Of a stretch of 64,000 nucleotides of DNA, positions 34,927 through 45,889 are shown piece by piece. The DNA is taken from contig JAWQEG010001378.1 of assembly GCA_033782935.1 (NCBI GenBank), positions 223,501-287,500 on the forward strand, read 5' to 3'. Each line of letters begins with the position of its first letter. Positions within the stretch are counted from its first letter, which is position 1. The translations under genes and the position numbers were made by a program. The DNA comes from Petrolisthes cinctipes. Lineage: Eukaryota; Arthropoda; Malacostraca; Decapoda; Porcellanidae. Below the pieces are notes generated by a model. The model saw only the letters and a list, made by a program, of their open reading frames with translations. It did no database searches and was not told the DNA's origin.

Positions 34927-35079
34927 ATGCTGGCGTGTTCAGCATATGGGTGTACCCAGAGAGACAGGAGTCTTTCTACTACATTTCATAGGTATGATAA
35001 GAAAGTCATACAGAAAAATATACGACAGAAATGGACAAATCAACGAAGTGAAATTCATCACCTGCCTCACACACCGTGA
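34927..35079 (+). pseudogene. THAP-domain N-terminal exon of a P-type transposase
   Basis: The ORF from ATG 34927 reads MLACSAYGCTQRDRSL, then STTFHRYDKK, ending in a stop at 35079. The C-x4-C spacing and FHR fit the start of a THAP zinc finger, which P-element transposases carry at the N-terminus for binding DNA. The pairing Cys and His (CSxHF) are missing from the continuous ORF. A good donor (CATAG/GTATGA at 34991) suggests the coding exon ends after FHR and the rest lay in a lost second exon. A CRE word (TGACGTCA), a TATA-like ATATAAA and an inverted CCAAT box lie 60-160 bp upstream. Confidence 0.6.
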
Positions 35080-35689
35080 CACGTACCCTTGTCCTGTAGA
35101 ATATTGATACTGTACACACAAAAACTGCAAAGCCAAGGCTATTATAGTGTTGTGATATTAACTGTTAATGAATAACCTGACGTATATATGGCATTGACAG
35201 GGTTATAAAAGATAAACTGGCTCCATGGGGTGACCTACTTGTGCCCAACTTAGGGTTGGCCTGTAGGATAACTCGAGTGTTGAGAGATTGTATTATGAAT
35301 GTTTTAGCATATTTCATAATGTTGTAAAGATATTTAATTTATAATTGTGTTTACTACGTAGACTATATGGTTGTTGAGAACTTAGGTCTAAGTTATAGTA
35401 CCGTAGACTAAGGTAAGCCAATGTGCCAAAAGAGTTTTTATAATTGTAAAATTACGGCCTGGGACTGATGAGTAAAATTAATGTTTTTATGTGAATCAGA
35501 GTGAACTGGAACTGAGTAAGTGATGACCACAGAGGTGATGACACACTTTATGTAGTAACATCCATGCAGCCATCATGGTAAGATTCCATGTGGCTTATAA
35601 GTGGTAAAATGTGTTTGATACAAGACACTACACCTGAGTGTGAACTCTTATTACATGACAGTTCTGGGTGTTACACTACACATCTCTTC

Positions 35690-36015
35690 ACCATAATATA
35701 CACATCTTCACTACACATCACATATCTCCAGTACCATATACACATCTTCACTACCCTATACACATCTTCAGTACACTATACACATCTCCATAACCTAATA
35801 CACATCACACCACACCACTACACATCACAACAAACCACATCTTCACTACACTGTAAATCTTCACTACCCTATACATATCTTCACTACATTATACACATCT
35901 TCACTACACTATGTAGGCTACATTTTCACTGCACATCACACATCTTCACAGCACACCACACATCTTCACTACACTATACACATCTTCACTTCACTATACA
36001 CATCTTACTGTATAT
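35690..36015. repeat. Minisatellite of about 20-bp units (TATACACATCTTCACTACAC)
   Basis: About fifteen imperfect copies of a CACATCTTCACTACACTATA-type unit occupy the middle of the P element. They create a 150-codon plus-strand ORF (35588-36040) rich in TSSLHYT repeats, which is not a gene. Confidence 0.85.
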
Positions 36016-36777
36016 AATCTTATTTATATACTGTAGTTAAAGAGTGACATAAGGCCTTCCAGAGTCTCATACTAGAACTCTTTATATAGTTAATTTTATT
36101 TGCATTTGTACAGTTGCCCACACATGAAGCTGTTATGGCTCGTTACTTGTGAGGTGGCTACAACGAAAGGAAATTTAATTAAGTGAAAAAAGATGTAGTT
36201 CGTTGACAGGCAGACAGTAAAATATTATTACTATCTGCTTATCAACAAACTATAACTTTTGCTCACTTTCCTTCCTGTTGTAGGTATCTCTCAAGTAGCG
36301 AGGCGTATACCAGCTTCATGTGTGGACAACTGTACTTGTTCTTATTTCTCTGTAACGTTATAATACTGTCTGTGGGTTGGTGTGTAAGCTATTACCTTCT
36401 CTTTTACTAAACTTTTTGCATAAAATAAACTATTCATTCATTAATTCATTCATTCTTTCATTCATACTCCTAGGAAAAGTTTGCGAGAAGAGATAATGCT
36501 CTAGGAAACAGCAGTATTTAATGGGTTTAAGTACTTTTGATAATATACAGAATTGGATAATTTTATGCAGTTATCATATATGGAACAAATTCAAGTCTCT
36601 TTCTAGCTCTAATTATACTTAATATGAGAAAATAAGAGCATAATTATAGTGGGTTTATAGCGGATGGGGCAATGTTTTGAGTCAATGGTGGGTAGGGTAA
36701 TAGGCTCCGCCCCTGGCTTCACTTTGGGTGTACAGGACGAGCGGCTCATGCCGCCTCCTCTATATTATACCTCCATG

Positions 36778-37920
36778 GGTCAGACATTGTTACGGTTGGC
36801 TATTCCCGCCACTGTGATTCCCGCCCAGTGTTGCCGTCACGTGATACTTTTTTTATTTTTTTATTTACATGTTTTTGTTCCGAATTAAGTTGTTCTACCA
36901 ATAAACGTCCTTTAAGTGATTGTTCTAGGAAAGTTTGATGCATTAAAACGGAGTAGGTTTAATATGCGAGTAAATCTAACGTAGCAATGGGTTGCTCCAA
37001 CTTGGCCGAGGACCGAGGTATGGATAATGCAAGGCCCGCGTAATTTAAAAAGATAAATAAGTCTTTGGTAAATAACTACACTGTTATGTAATACTGTGAA
37101 TAACGGTTATGTGAAAAACTATAATATAAGTATTACAAGTAGGAGATATAGACGGGACTTGATGATATTTGTTCTGCTTATCAAATTAAGGGTTGATTGT
37201 TTTTCTTTTCGCAGTAACTCACGGCAGCACACGCTGTTATTTGGTAGTGTAATGAAACAATAACTCCATATGAGGAGCTGAAAAGCCTTATTCCATACAC
37301 GAGTTGAACTGTAGTTTGCGCCTTATAGTAGCTATATTGGCTCATTCCTGTATTGGCTGGCTAAAATTTTGTTTCATGGCATGAGTGAGAAGGTTTACAG
37401 GGTACGTTAAACGGATGACAGTCGCATTACGTTGAGCAACAAAATATGATTCAACACACACACACACATACACTTTTGTGTGTGTGGGGGGGGGGGTGGT
37501 TAGATAATTTTAATTTGACAGATGAGAATCGCTGAAGCTGCTGAACCTTGAACGGCAATGCCCCTGCGTCCTTGCCTGCGGGCCTGCCTGGCAGCCTGAA
37601 TGACGTCACAACAGCAACAAACATGGCGGTAGACGGGGTGAAGTCTACTGTCAGAAGGAATAAAAGACGACTTTATAGTGATTGTAGAGGACATATACGG
37701 CGGTGGAAGGGTATATAAGGACAAGACACAACTCTCGAAAATCCAGAGAATGCAGGTATGTCGTATAATATAGTATTATTTAGTAATTATGTAATAAGAT
37801 TTGTTCTCTGCATGATCACCGGCTGATGTGTGACTTGTGGGTAGCTGCTGAACTAGTGAAAGTCTATTAATTAAGAGTCACAATGCACATATATCAGCCT
37901 TTCATACCTGATGTATTGTG
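36778..37920. other. No confirmed gene; one promoter-like patch at about 37600
   Basis: TGACGTCACAACAGCAACAA precedes ATGGCGGTAGACGGGG at 37623, and a GTATGT donor follows at 37753. The ATG frame stops (TAA 37718) before that donor, so it is at most an untranslated first exon. The rest is anonymous. A short CA/G-rich microsatellite is at 37455-37498. Confidence 0.35.
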
Positions 37921-37924
37921 TGGT

Positions 37925-38260
37925 AAAGGTACAGAAGTGGACCTTACTGTATAATAGATATTTTACTGTCATTACCCACTATTTTGGACCATTCTAAGAC
38001 ACTTTTCTTCTATGGTTTTTCTTCCTCAAATGCCCCGTTTCCAAGATAGGGCATATTCAAATGGGGCATTTTGAAATTAGCCTGACCTGACCTAACCTAA
38101 CGTAGACCACATCAGACTACCGGGACCTAACCTGGGCAAACTACTGGGACCTAACCTGTGCAAACTACCGGGAAATAATCGTGATAAAGTACAATAAATG
38201 ACAGGGGTAAAATACTGGGACCCAGCCGGATCTGGCAACACTGCTGAATTCAGGTCCACT
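37925..38260 (+). repeat. TTAGG-like family, one arm
   Basis: It begins GGTACAGAAGTGGACCTTAC and runs through GACCATTCTAAGACAC, CCTGACCTGACCTAACC and ACTACCGGGACCTAACC to CTGGCAACACTGCTG. It is the inverted counterpart of 38630-38950, so together they make an interrupted palindrome of about 1 kb. Confidence 0.8.
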
Positions 38261-38317
38261 TCTGTACTAATTCCCTAAATAACGGTAATTCATTCAATAA
38301 ATACCGAACCATTTTGG

Positions 38318-38950
38318 TATTAGTACAGAAGTGGACCTTACTGCATAATAGATATTTTACTGTCATTACCCACTATTTTGGACCATTCTAAGACACTTTT
38401 CTTCTATGGTTTTTCTTCCTCAAATGCCCCGTTTTCGAGATATGCCCCATTCCCAATACCCATAGAAACATGGGGGGCCCGATGGGAATCGGGGGTTGAC
38501 GGGTGGGGGAAACACGCATTTTACTATTGTTCTGCCTTTATAATACACTTCCTACCTTAATTAACGTTGTATACTATATATTATTCACCAATTTATTTCA
38601 TTTCATTACAATCAGCAGCAGTGTTGCCAGATCCGGCTGGGTCCTAGTATTTTAACCCTGTCATTTATTGTACTTTATCACGATTATTTCCCGGTAGTTT
38701 GCCCAGGTTAGGTCCCAGTAGTTTGCCTAGGTTAGGTCCCGGTAGTCTGATGCGGTCTAGGTTAGGTTAGGTCAGGTCAGGTAAGGTCAGGCTAATTTCA
38801 AAATGCCCCATTTGAATATGCCCTATCTTGGAAACGGGGCATTTGAGGAAGAAAAACCATAGAAGAAAAGTGTCTTAGAATGGTCCAAAATAGTGGGTAA
38901 TGACAGTAAAATATTTATTATACAGTAAGGTCCAATTCTGTACCTTTACC
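38318..38950. mobile_element. Complete TTAGG-family MITE with long inverted ends
   Basis: The left end (GTACAGAAGTGGACCTTACT, ATTTTACTGTCATTACCCAC, TTCTTCTATGGTTTTTC) is repeated in reverse at the right end over about 115 bp. The interior has a fixed segment (GGGGGCCCGATGGGAATCGG) and, on minus sense, TTAGGTCCCGGTAGTTTGCC units. A near-identical copy is at 58490-59113. No ORF. Confidence 0.8.
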
Positions 38951-39353
38951 TATTGTGTTTATAGAACATTGGTATTTAGATACAAGTAGTGTTAAATGTC
39001 AGAAGTGGGTAGTGGGCAATTTATTACGAATATCAGCTACGCTATCTATTGCCTGCTATATTGTAGGCAATGTAGGGGATTTAAACTTACCAAAAGAAAT
39101 TCCCGTTTAAGTTTTGGGATAATCTGCTAAATATTTACTATGTTGCCGTTCTCTATAATAGTTGGATAATAGTTTTTCTACCATAATTACCCACGAATTT
39201 ATACAATGATAAGAAAACTTGGTAAATATTACTTTTGAGAAGCATGTGCGGTCAATCTCGACGAGGTCTGTCTCCCAAAAGTTGACCCGTATTATGCGTA
39301 CGTTAGAGCTTGGCGTGTGTTCGGAGATCACTCATTGTTACTGCGGTGTTTTA

Positions 39354-39917
39354 ACTCCTTTGTGTTGCCTCTGTTGGAATACTGTTCTCCAGTATGGTGT
39401 TCACCAGCTGACTGTCATCTCAAGTTGCTGGATAGGATTGTTTCTAATGCTAATTTTCTTACCAGCGGTTCACTTGATTGTAAATTTGTAATCTGAGTCA
39501 ATGTCGTTCTGTTGCATCATTGTGCATGCTCTTAAAGATCAGATTATCAGAAGTAATGTGCTGCATCCTCTTAACTCGTCTCTGCCACCTCTGTATGTTC
39601 CAGCTCGTGTCACTCGTGGTGCATTGGACTCCCATAGGTTTGCTTACGTATTGCCACGCTGTAGAACCTGTCGGCAAAGTCGATCGTTTGTCCCTAGGTC
39701 GGTGTCCCTGTGGAATGGCCTTGGTGAATCTGTCTTTGATGGTGTAGGACTGGCTGGCTTCAAGAGTAGGGCTAATATGTATTTATTGAGCTAACTGCTC
39801 ATCTTTCTTACTCTAAGCTGTCTTCTTTTCTTCTGGCTGGATACATGGGGCTGGGATCCTCGGATTGATAGAATGCTTGTATTCTCTCCCAGCTTTGTGT
39901 CTCTGGTCTATTTTAAT
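39354..39917 (+). mobile_element. LINE B 3' tail, second copy
   Basis: Frames across the segment give CCLCWNTVLQYG-type and then SSLPPLYVPARVTRGALDS, RCRTCRQSRSFVPRSVSLWN and DGVGLAGFKSRANMYLLS, the C-terminal end of a CR1/L2-like reverse transcriptase. Its 5' edge (CTCCTTTGTGTTGCC) coincides with that of the copy at 117-690, and it ends at TCTATTTTAAT without the long (AAT)n tail. Confidence 0.8.
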
Positions 39918-39919
39918 GG

Positions 39920-40960
39920 TATTCGTCAAGCGTTCGTCCATAATCACTCCCATTAATTATTTTCTGTCAAATATATTTCTTAATACATGTACAGGTACGT
40001 CATTTCCTTATTGGTTATTTCCGTCGTAAATGCATTAAATACAACTACCCTTAATAAATGTACGTTGTATGATAATTTAGGGCTGGGCTGGAACCGGTAC
40101 CAGAACCGGTTCTGGCGATTCTTGATGACTGATCTTAGAATCAGTTTTCACCTCCTAAGGAAACGGTTCCACCAATAGTAGTAGTTGTGTGCCTTATATT
40201 TAATGCATTTGCTGTTCATCCCATTTGGCAAATTAAGGCTTTAAAACAGCATTAGACTGCAATTCTATAACATTGTCAGTTAATATTAGGTACCGGTTCT
40301 AGAACTGTTTCCAGCAGTTCCTTTCGTATTGAGAACCGGAACCGTCGGTTCCATTATAATAATATTTATTCAAGATGGCCGCCAAGTATTTACATCCAGG
40401 CTCCATAGATAAGTTAGGTCCCGGTAGTTTGCCGCAGTCCTGATTAGGTTAGGTCAGGTGAGGTCTACCTAATTCTATGTAATGCTTTGTAGTGTTGTTC
40501 AGACAAATCTAGTTCAAATATGGCGAAGATGAGGTGTTTTCGGAGATTGGGTTGGGGGAGGGGGGGTTGATATATCCCAAAACACTAATTTGCAACGGAT
40601 GTGAACAATAAATTAGTTAAAAACACACTATAAAACATTGCATGCTGGAAACCTCGAATCGAAAACAAATTATGGACGAACGCTTGACTATTACCATTTT
40701 AATAATAATAATAATAATTTATTATATATTGCTGTTTTCCAGAATGTTTTTTCTACCATCATTACCAACTAATTTATACCAATATAAGATTATTTTCATC
40801 TATGACATTTCTGTATTATTCTGGCACTTGTCCATAATCACTACCATCAATTATTCTTTTCTGTCAAATACATTTCTTAGTACATGTACGTCATTTCCTC
40901 AGGTTATTTCCGTTGAAAATACATAGATTTCGTAATACAACTACCCTTAACCCCTTAAAT
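39920..40960 (+). repeat. Composite dispersed repeat (three blocks)
   Basis: Block 1 (39925-40065, again at 40825-40955) has GTCCATAATCAC...TCTGTCAAATA and ACGTCATTTCCT. Block 2 (40375-40690) has AAGATGGCCGCCAAG, CGGAGATTGGGT and AACGGATGTGAACA. Both blocks recur in the same order at 57105-57820. Between them, 40080-40345 is rich in inverted GGAACCGGTACC/GAACCGGTTC words, as in hAT-type MITEs. Confidence 0.6.
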
Positions 40961-41541
40961 GCGGGTGACGAGATAATTCGAGGTGCCTAATTTGACAACG
41001 CAGTTTTTAACTTTGCTTTCCCCATAACATGCTAGATTCGGGCTGGCAACATTGCGTGTGATAACCAAGTAACTCCCCAGAGTCTAGCCAGCCACTTTCA
41101 ATCAGTGTTACAACAGCAGTGAATATTTCCATCACTCCTCTTTTCCTATATTTACGATATATTTACATAAAAACGAGTGACATATATTGTTGTGTTGAAA
41201 AATGTAACTCTGATATGTTTTATAACTAAATGAAAGCGTGAAAACGTACTTAGATATATAAATAGTGTAAAAGTGAATTTTAAGGTGCGGTCATTCTGAG
41301 CTGGCTACCCATCCTACAGATGTTCATTTAATCTTCACAAGTACATCACGAGACAGCTAAAACTTCAATATCTTGTATAATTTATTTTGTAGCCAAAATG
41401 ATTTGCAAGCTATTAGCCGTCAAATGTGCTGTTTACATAGTGACCGCGAGTGGGTGAGAAAGGCCTGTATTACAGAGTTGCCACGGTCGATTTTGCTCTC
41501 ATCTCATTCACATTAGACATAATATTACTCATATATTCCTG
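40961..41541. other. No recognised feature
   Basis: Anonymous AT-rich DNA up to the LINE C 3' end. Confidence 0.4.
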
Positions 41542-42557
41542 CTGTGGTGGCCACATCTCAGCCTGGCCAGGTGGACTCTGTCCTCACGGGGAAGGGTGGA
41601 TGTCAGGAGGTCGTGCATGCAGCTGAGTGTTGTTCTTGAGTGTTTGGATGGATTGGTGAGTGATTTGAGTATGGATATGTTTCTGGGGACTAGTTTGGGG
41701 TGGGCAAGGTGTAAAAGATATAGTATTTGTATATGATATCATGTACTGGGTGTTGTTTTGATGTTCCTTGGCATGTGTGGGTGGTCTGCCATGTAGTGTA
41801 GTGGGTTGTATAGGTTGTGGAGGCTGCAGCCCAGCAAGTGTTTGTGTGCCTCTTATGTCAAGGTGGGTGGTCCTTGATCTTGAGCTCAGACTGGTTTCAT
41901 GGTGTAGGTGGTCTGTAGGTGTGCAGCCTGTGGTTATCTTTAGGTCTCTAATCTGCATGATCTGAACTTCTGAAGGGTGTTGAAATGAATCTCAGTGAGG
42001 TTTGAGGCCCAGGCAGGGCTTGCAAAATCCATCAGTGATTGGATATATTGTTTGTACACTGTGGTTGTGGTCTCTGTTGTATCCATATGTTGTGCTGGCA
42101 AGTTATCTGAGGGCTTTAAGTCTTTGCATGCATTCTTTTTGATGGCTGTGATATGTTATTTGAATGATATAGATGTGTTGTATGTTATGCCAAGTATTTT
42201 TTGTGGGGGGGGGGGTATAGGTGTGTTGGTTTATGGTGAGGTGTGGTGTGTAGCAGTGTTCTGCATTCCAGTTGGTGAGAAGGGTGACAGTTGACTTGGT
42301 GGGTGTTATTTTAAGTCTGTGGTGAACCAGGCATTTAGTGTGTCGAGGTAGGGTTGGAGGATGTTAGTGACTGCGACTGCATTTCTGTATGTACATGTGA
42401 GTGTTACGTCATCTTCATAGGAAGATACGTCTATTTGTAGTGTCTGGGGTGTTGGTAGGTCATACATGTATAAATTGAAAAGGGTGAGTGACAGAACAGA
42501 ACCTTGGGGGACACTGTTGGTGAAATTTGTAATGTTAGATGACTAACCAGCAAATGT
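41542..42557 (-). pseudogene. LINE C (Jockey-like), 3' part of the shattered copy
   Basis: Minus-strand frames match the LINE C copy at 55090-56090: VPQGSVLSLTLFNLYMYDLP, SSYEDDVTL (the catalytic YADD mutated to YEDD), ILGITYNTSISFK, DFASPAWASNL and SCMHDLLTS. Several frameshifts break it. It joins the next LINE C piece (43072-43502) once the SINE at 42558-43071 is ignored. Confidence 0.8.
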
Positions 42558-43071
42558 TGTTGTTGTTGATATTCTCCCGGGGCAGAATGGCCTCCTGACC
42601 CACAAACTCCTGGTACACTCTGGTCGCAGTGAAAAAACAAATTAGAATAAAGGAGGGCTACTGAAGCACATCCCAGAGCTTACTGGACCAGGGAGTCTGG
42701 GGGCCTCCGACTGCCAGGGAGATTGAGGAGAAGGTCTTTGATACCGTAGCCAGTGCTGTGGGCCCAAGTCCACGTTACCACAAGAGCTACAAGTGGGGCT
42801 GCACCTTCCATGAGACAGCCCTGAAGGGACCATAAGGGGAAGGGAGTTCACACTGCTGCATGCAAATGGAAATGCATCCCCTGTGTGCTGGCGGTCCACA
42901 CAGCAGTGGAAGCCTCTGGTTGCAGTATTCCTCATGTGGATTTTTAATCCTTGTGGGCAGTCCTCGTTAAATCCACTAGAAAGTGACCAGATCCTACAAC
43001 AATATTCTAGCCCTGTGGAGGATGACTAATATTCACAGAGAAGAGAATAAAGTCAGCCCCCCCTGGGCAGT
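42558..43071 (-). mobile_element. SINE-like retroposon with (AAC)n tail and 12-bp target duplication
   Basis: ACCAGCAAATGT flanks it exactly at 42546-42557 and 43072-43083, and LINE C has this sequence once. On minus the tail is ATATCAACAACAACAACA at the 3' end. The body of about 500 bp has no ORF or clear pol III boxes. The last 70 bp weakly resemble those of the SINE at 19381. It is a retroposon by structure; its family is unknown. Confidence 0.75.
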
Positions 43072-43502
43072 ACCAGCAAATGTAATATGGGTAACTCTTC
43101 CTCTTAAGAAGTTGGCTAGCCATCTTTTTGTGTTTTATATTTTGTTTGTAAGGTTGTGGTGGAGGATTGCATCGAATGCTTTGCTACTGTCCAATGCGAC
43201 GAGGAGTGTTCTGTGTAGGGGTGTATCTGAGTTGATGCCATCATAGATTCTTTGTGTGAGGTCTGTGAGAAGATTGTTGAGTGTAGTGGTCCGAAACCAT
43301 GTTGTGAGGATGCAAGGGAAATGTGTGATGTGATTAGACTAATGATGAGGTGCTCAGTAACTTTTGAGGGGGTACAAAGGAGGGTGATGGGACGGTGAGA
43401 TGGGGATAGTTTGGGATGTTTGTTGGGTTTGGGGAGTGATAGATATGTCCATGTTTCCATATGTTGGGTATTGTGTTGTGCTAGTAGCTGTGGTTTGCTA
43501 TG
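43072..43502 (-). pseudogene. LINE C, central RT piece of the shattered copy
   Basis: The minus strand encodes LSLPKPNKHPKLSPSHRPIT, LLCTPSKVTEHLI and SSQHGFGPLHST, equivalent to 54690-54890 of the plus-strand copy. Bounded on one side by the SINE and on the other by the Harbinger-like element. Confidence 0.8.
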
Positions 43503-43659
43503 TTAAGGCCACGTCACATGATGCAACTTTTGAGGCAGGGTGTCCAGGCGTGCATTCAAACGAGTGGCTAGCAGACAGCTTGGTGTGCAGGCTGCCGGAC
43601 GCCAGTACGTTGTCAGTAGTTGTCAGACTATTTGGTTTTGGTAATAATATATATATATA

Positions 43660-44224
43660 ATCTCAGTAAAGTACAATGAATACTGATAAAAACTATTTTA
43701 ATTTGTGTTGTCAAATGGCGGTGAGCGTCGGAGGGAGTGGTAGCCTAATATTGTTTTCGGACCAAAGAGGCCTTATTTATTTCATCTTAATAAGTTTTTA
43801 TCATGATTGCAATATTTATGTGATGTTATATAACGTACATTGAATCATATTTTCAATGCAGAGGGTAAATACCAGGCCCATATAAGGAGAAAATCCGTGA
43901 AATGTAGGGAAATGCTAAGACTTGCAGATTTGCATTATGTCGGTAAAGTTTACCTAACCTTCAAAAGAGATTAATCATATTTCATCGAATATTATTTATA
44001 CAGGCCTGGTATTATCTCTCTGCATTGAAAATATGATTCAATGTACATTATATAACATCACATAAATATTGCAATCATGATAAAACTTATTAAGATGAAA
44101 TAAATAAGGCCTCTTTGGTCCAAAAACAATATTAGGCTACCACTCCCTCCGACGCTCACCGCCATTTGACAACACAAGTTAAAATAGTTTGTATCAGTAT
44201 ATATTCATTGTACTTTACTGAGAT
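43660..44224. repeat. Foldback element with about 220-bp arms
   Basis: Arms 43660-43880 and 44003-44224 are about 95% identical in inverted orientation around a 120-bp centre. Each arm contains TGTCAAATGGCGGTGAGCGT followed by CGGAGGGAGTGG, reading MAVSVGGSG inward. It lies inside the Harbinger-like element. Confidence 0.8.
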
Positions 44225-44322
44225 CACACACAGCATACTTTATAGAACAAAATATACTCAACATTTTATTTTATATCTCTGCTGTAATTTAATGATATAC
44301 CTCGCGATACACCCTGTATATA

Positions 44323-44876
44323 CAGTACTGGCGGCGGCGGATGACGCCATGCATACTGCACAAGATGTTGCACCTTAGCAGAAGGAGATTAATGTGGTGG
44401 AAAATAGGATTGCAGCAGCTGCTCACCAAATTTAGTACTTGATAGGGTTTCCTTAATTCTTCTTTACTAACTGAAGTCGCTTAGGTAGTGAATCAACCAA
44501 GTGATAGGGTTTCATTTGTTTTTCTTTACTAACTGAAGTCGCTTAGGTAGTGAATCAGCCAAGCGAAAAGAGAGAGAGAATATAAAAGAAAGGAGAGGGA
44601 AAGAAAAGGAAGAAGAAAGAATGAGTGAAGAAAAGAGTAATGAATGAGGTGGTAAGGAGGGTTGAATGGAGGAAGAATGAAGAGGGAAAGAAGGTGAGTA
44701 CTGGTCATTGTGGTCTGGTAAAATCACTCTGCAGAAAGGCAACATGGCCTGTTAGAGTTGCCACATATCTCTAATTCCTCAAACCCCACTCTATTAGCTC
44801 CAAGAGGCGGGTAGCGAGTGAATTTGTTGGTGACGATGACGCGTTGGTTTCGCGCCATCCGCTGCCGCCAGTACTG
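44323..44876. mobile_element. Mariner-type MITE
   Basis: CAGTACTGGCGGCGGCGGAT at the left and CAGTACTGGCGGCAGCGGAT inward from the right, each flanked by TA (44321-44322 and 44877-44878). 554 bp, no transposase. Inside, 44437-44567 is a duplicated 65-bp unit (ACTAACTGAAGTCGCTTAGG). A TACA tetranucleotide run follows outside at 44884-44906. Confidence 0.75.
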
Positions 44877-45138
44877 TATATACTGTACATACATACATAC
44901 ATACAGTTTGTGTTTTACTGGCCACAGGCACACATTTACCCTATACTGGTCTATCAATTGAAGTACGTCCTCACGACGCCACCGGAGTTGAAAATGATGG
45001 GACATGGTTAAGGAGATGGGGATGAGGGTGGAATCTTGTGAGGCGCGCTTCTTAACCCGTGCGGCAAAATTTAACTGTGTTGCGGGGACCGCCGGGGCGC
45101 CCACCCATGATTTCACGCATCGTGTGATGGGGCCTTTA

Positions 45139-45505
45139 GTATGGTGCTTATGTTCTATGTTACCGATATTGTCAGGGCCACAGGCAGATGAGTATTTGAG
45201 ATTGTGGATGATGTGATTCGTCTGATGGTTTGTGAATGGTGCATAGTCTGAGCCAGTGGGGAAATATCTCTTTACGTCTGATAACTTGTCGGTCTTCAGG
45301 GTGAGGGTGAAGGTGGCTGACATGAGAAAAATGCTAGATGTTTATTTGAGGGTATAGTGTCTATTGTTATGATGGCTGCATGTGATTGTGTAGTGTTGCT
45401 GTTGGACAGTGTGATATTGTCTAAAGTATTGTAGAATTGGCTGGTGTTTGTTTTGTGATCAAGTGTGTTGACAAACCTTTGCCAGTTTAGTGTTCTCTGT
45501 GGGCC
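45139..45505 (-). pseudogene. LINE C, 5' piece of the shattered copy
   Basis: The minus strand encodes KTDKLSDVKRYFPTGSDYAP, FTNHQTNHIIHNLKYSSACG and PDNIGN, matching 54280-54615 of the plus-strand copy. This is the conserved run-up to the reverse transcriptase core. It is separated from the rest of the copy by the Harbinger-like element. Confidence 0.8.
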
Positions 45506-45524
45506 CCAAGTCCACCCTACACTA

Positions 45525-45597
45525 TATTATTAAAACTCTCACTTAGATCACCTTCTACCCGCACACATGCTTTTGCCTCTGCATAAAAGGCCTCATT
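45525..45597 (-). repeat. LINE A fragment, inverted relative to the next one
   Basis: TATTAAAACTCTCACTTAGA, CACATGCTTTTGC and TCTGCATAAAA match LINE A at 1231-1305. It lies about 290 bp upstream of a plus-oriented LINE A 3' fragment. Confidence 0.7.
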
Positions 45598-45889
45598 TTG
45601 GATCGCAAAACACAAAGCGAGTAGCAAAAGCAAGTAGCATGCTTGTGAAAAATGCACAGTGTGCTGCCACCTTTAGAATAAACCTTCATGGGGATTGGGA
45701 AGGAGGCATTGGCAGATTAGATACAACTACAGACTGCATATATCAGGGGTCCAGGATCAATTCCATGCCAAACATTGAATATGTTTTTTCAAGGTGATCT
45801 AATGTTTCTAGCTGTTCTTCAAGTATCCTGGGTACTCCGACACGTCAAGAAAACACTCCCTATATATATCGTCATTATTAACTCGTAGC

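Larger units (their letters stand above)
34766..36777 (+). mobile_element. P-superfamily DNA transposon, probably non-autonomous
   Basis: The left end CATGGAGGTATAATATAAAG and the reverse of the right end, CATGGAGGTATAATATAGAG, extend into about 33 bp of inverted repeat ending GGAGGCGGCATGA, with looser similarity over about 120 bp. Perfect 8-bp duplications GGTCAGAC flank the element (34758-34765 and 36778-36785). P elements make 8-bp duplications, favour GGCCAGAC-like targets, and start CATGATGAAATAACATAAGG in Drosophila, so both the ends and the target agree. It carries a THAP-type exon (34927) but no long transposase ORF. The centre holds a minisatellite (35690-36015) and a LINE-tail-like piece (36036-36095). 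Confidence 0.85.
43506..45135. mobile_element. PIF/Harbinger-like DNA element with TTA duplication
   Basis: Ends AGGCCACGTCACATGATGC (43506) and, inward from 45135, AGGCCCCATCACACGATGC differ at three positions. Each is bordered by TTA (43503-43505 and 45136-45138), the PIF/Harbinger target; the intact LINE C copy has a single TTA there. The 1630-bp interior has no transposase but contains a foldback (43660-44224) and a mariner-type MITE (44323-44876). Confidence 0.7.

Noticed and set aside
35588..36040. 150-codon ORF with SLHYT repeats
   Set aside because: It is a translation of the 20-bp minisatellite inside the P element.
37623..37752. First exon of a host gene (ATGGCGGTAGACGG, then a GTATGT donor)
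   Set aside because: The frame stops before the donor and no downstream exon was found; kept only as a promoter-like patch.
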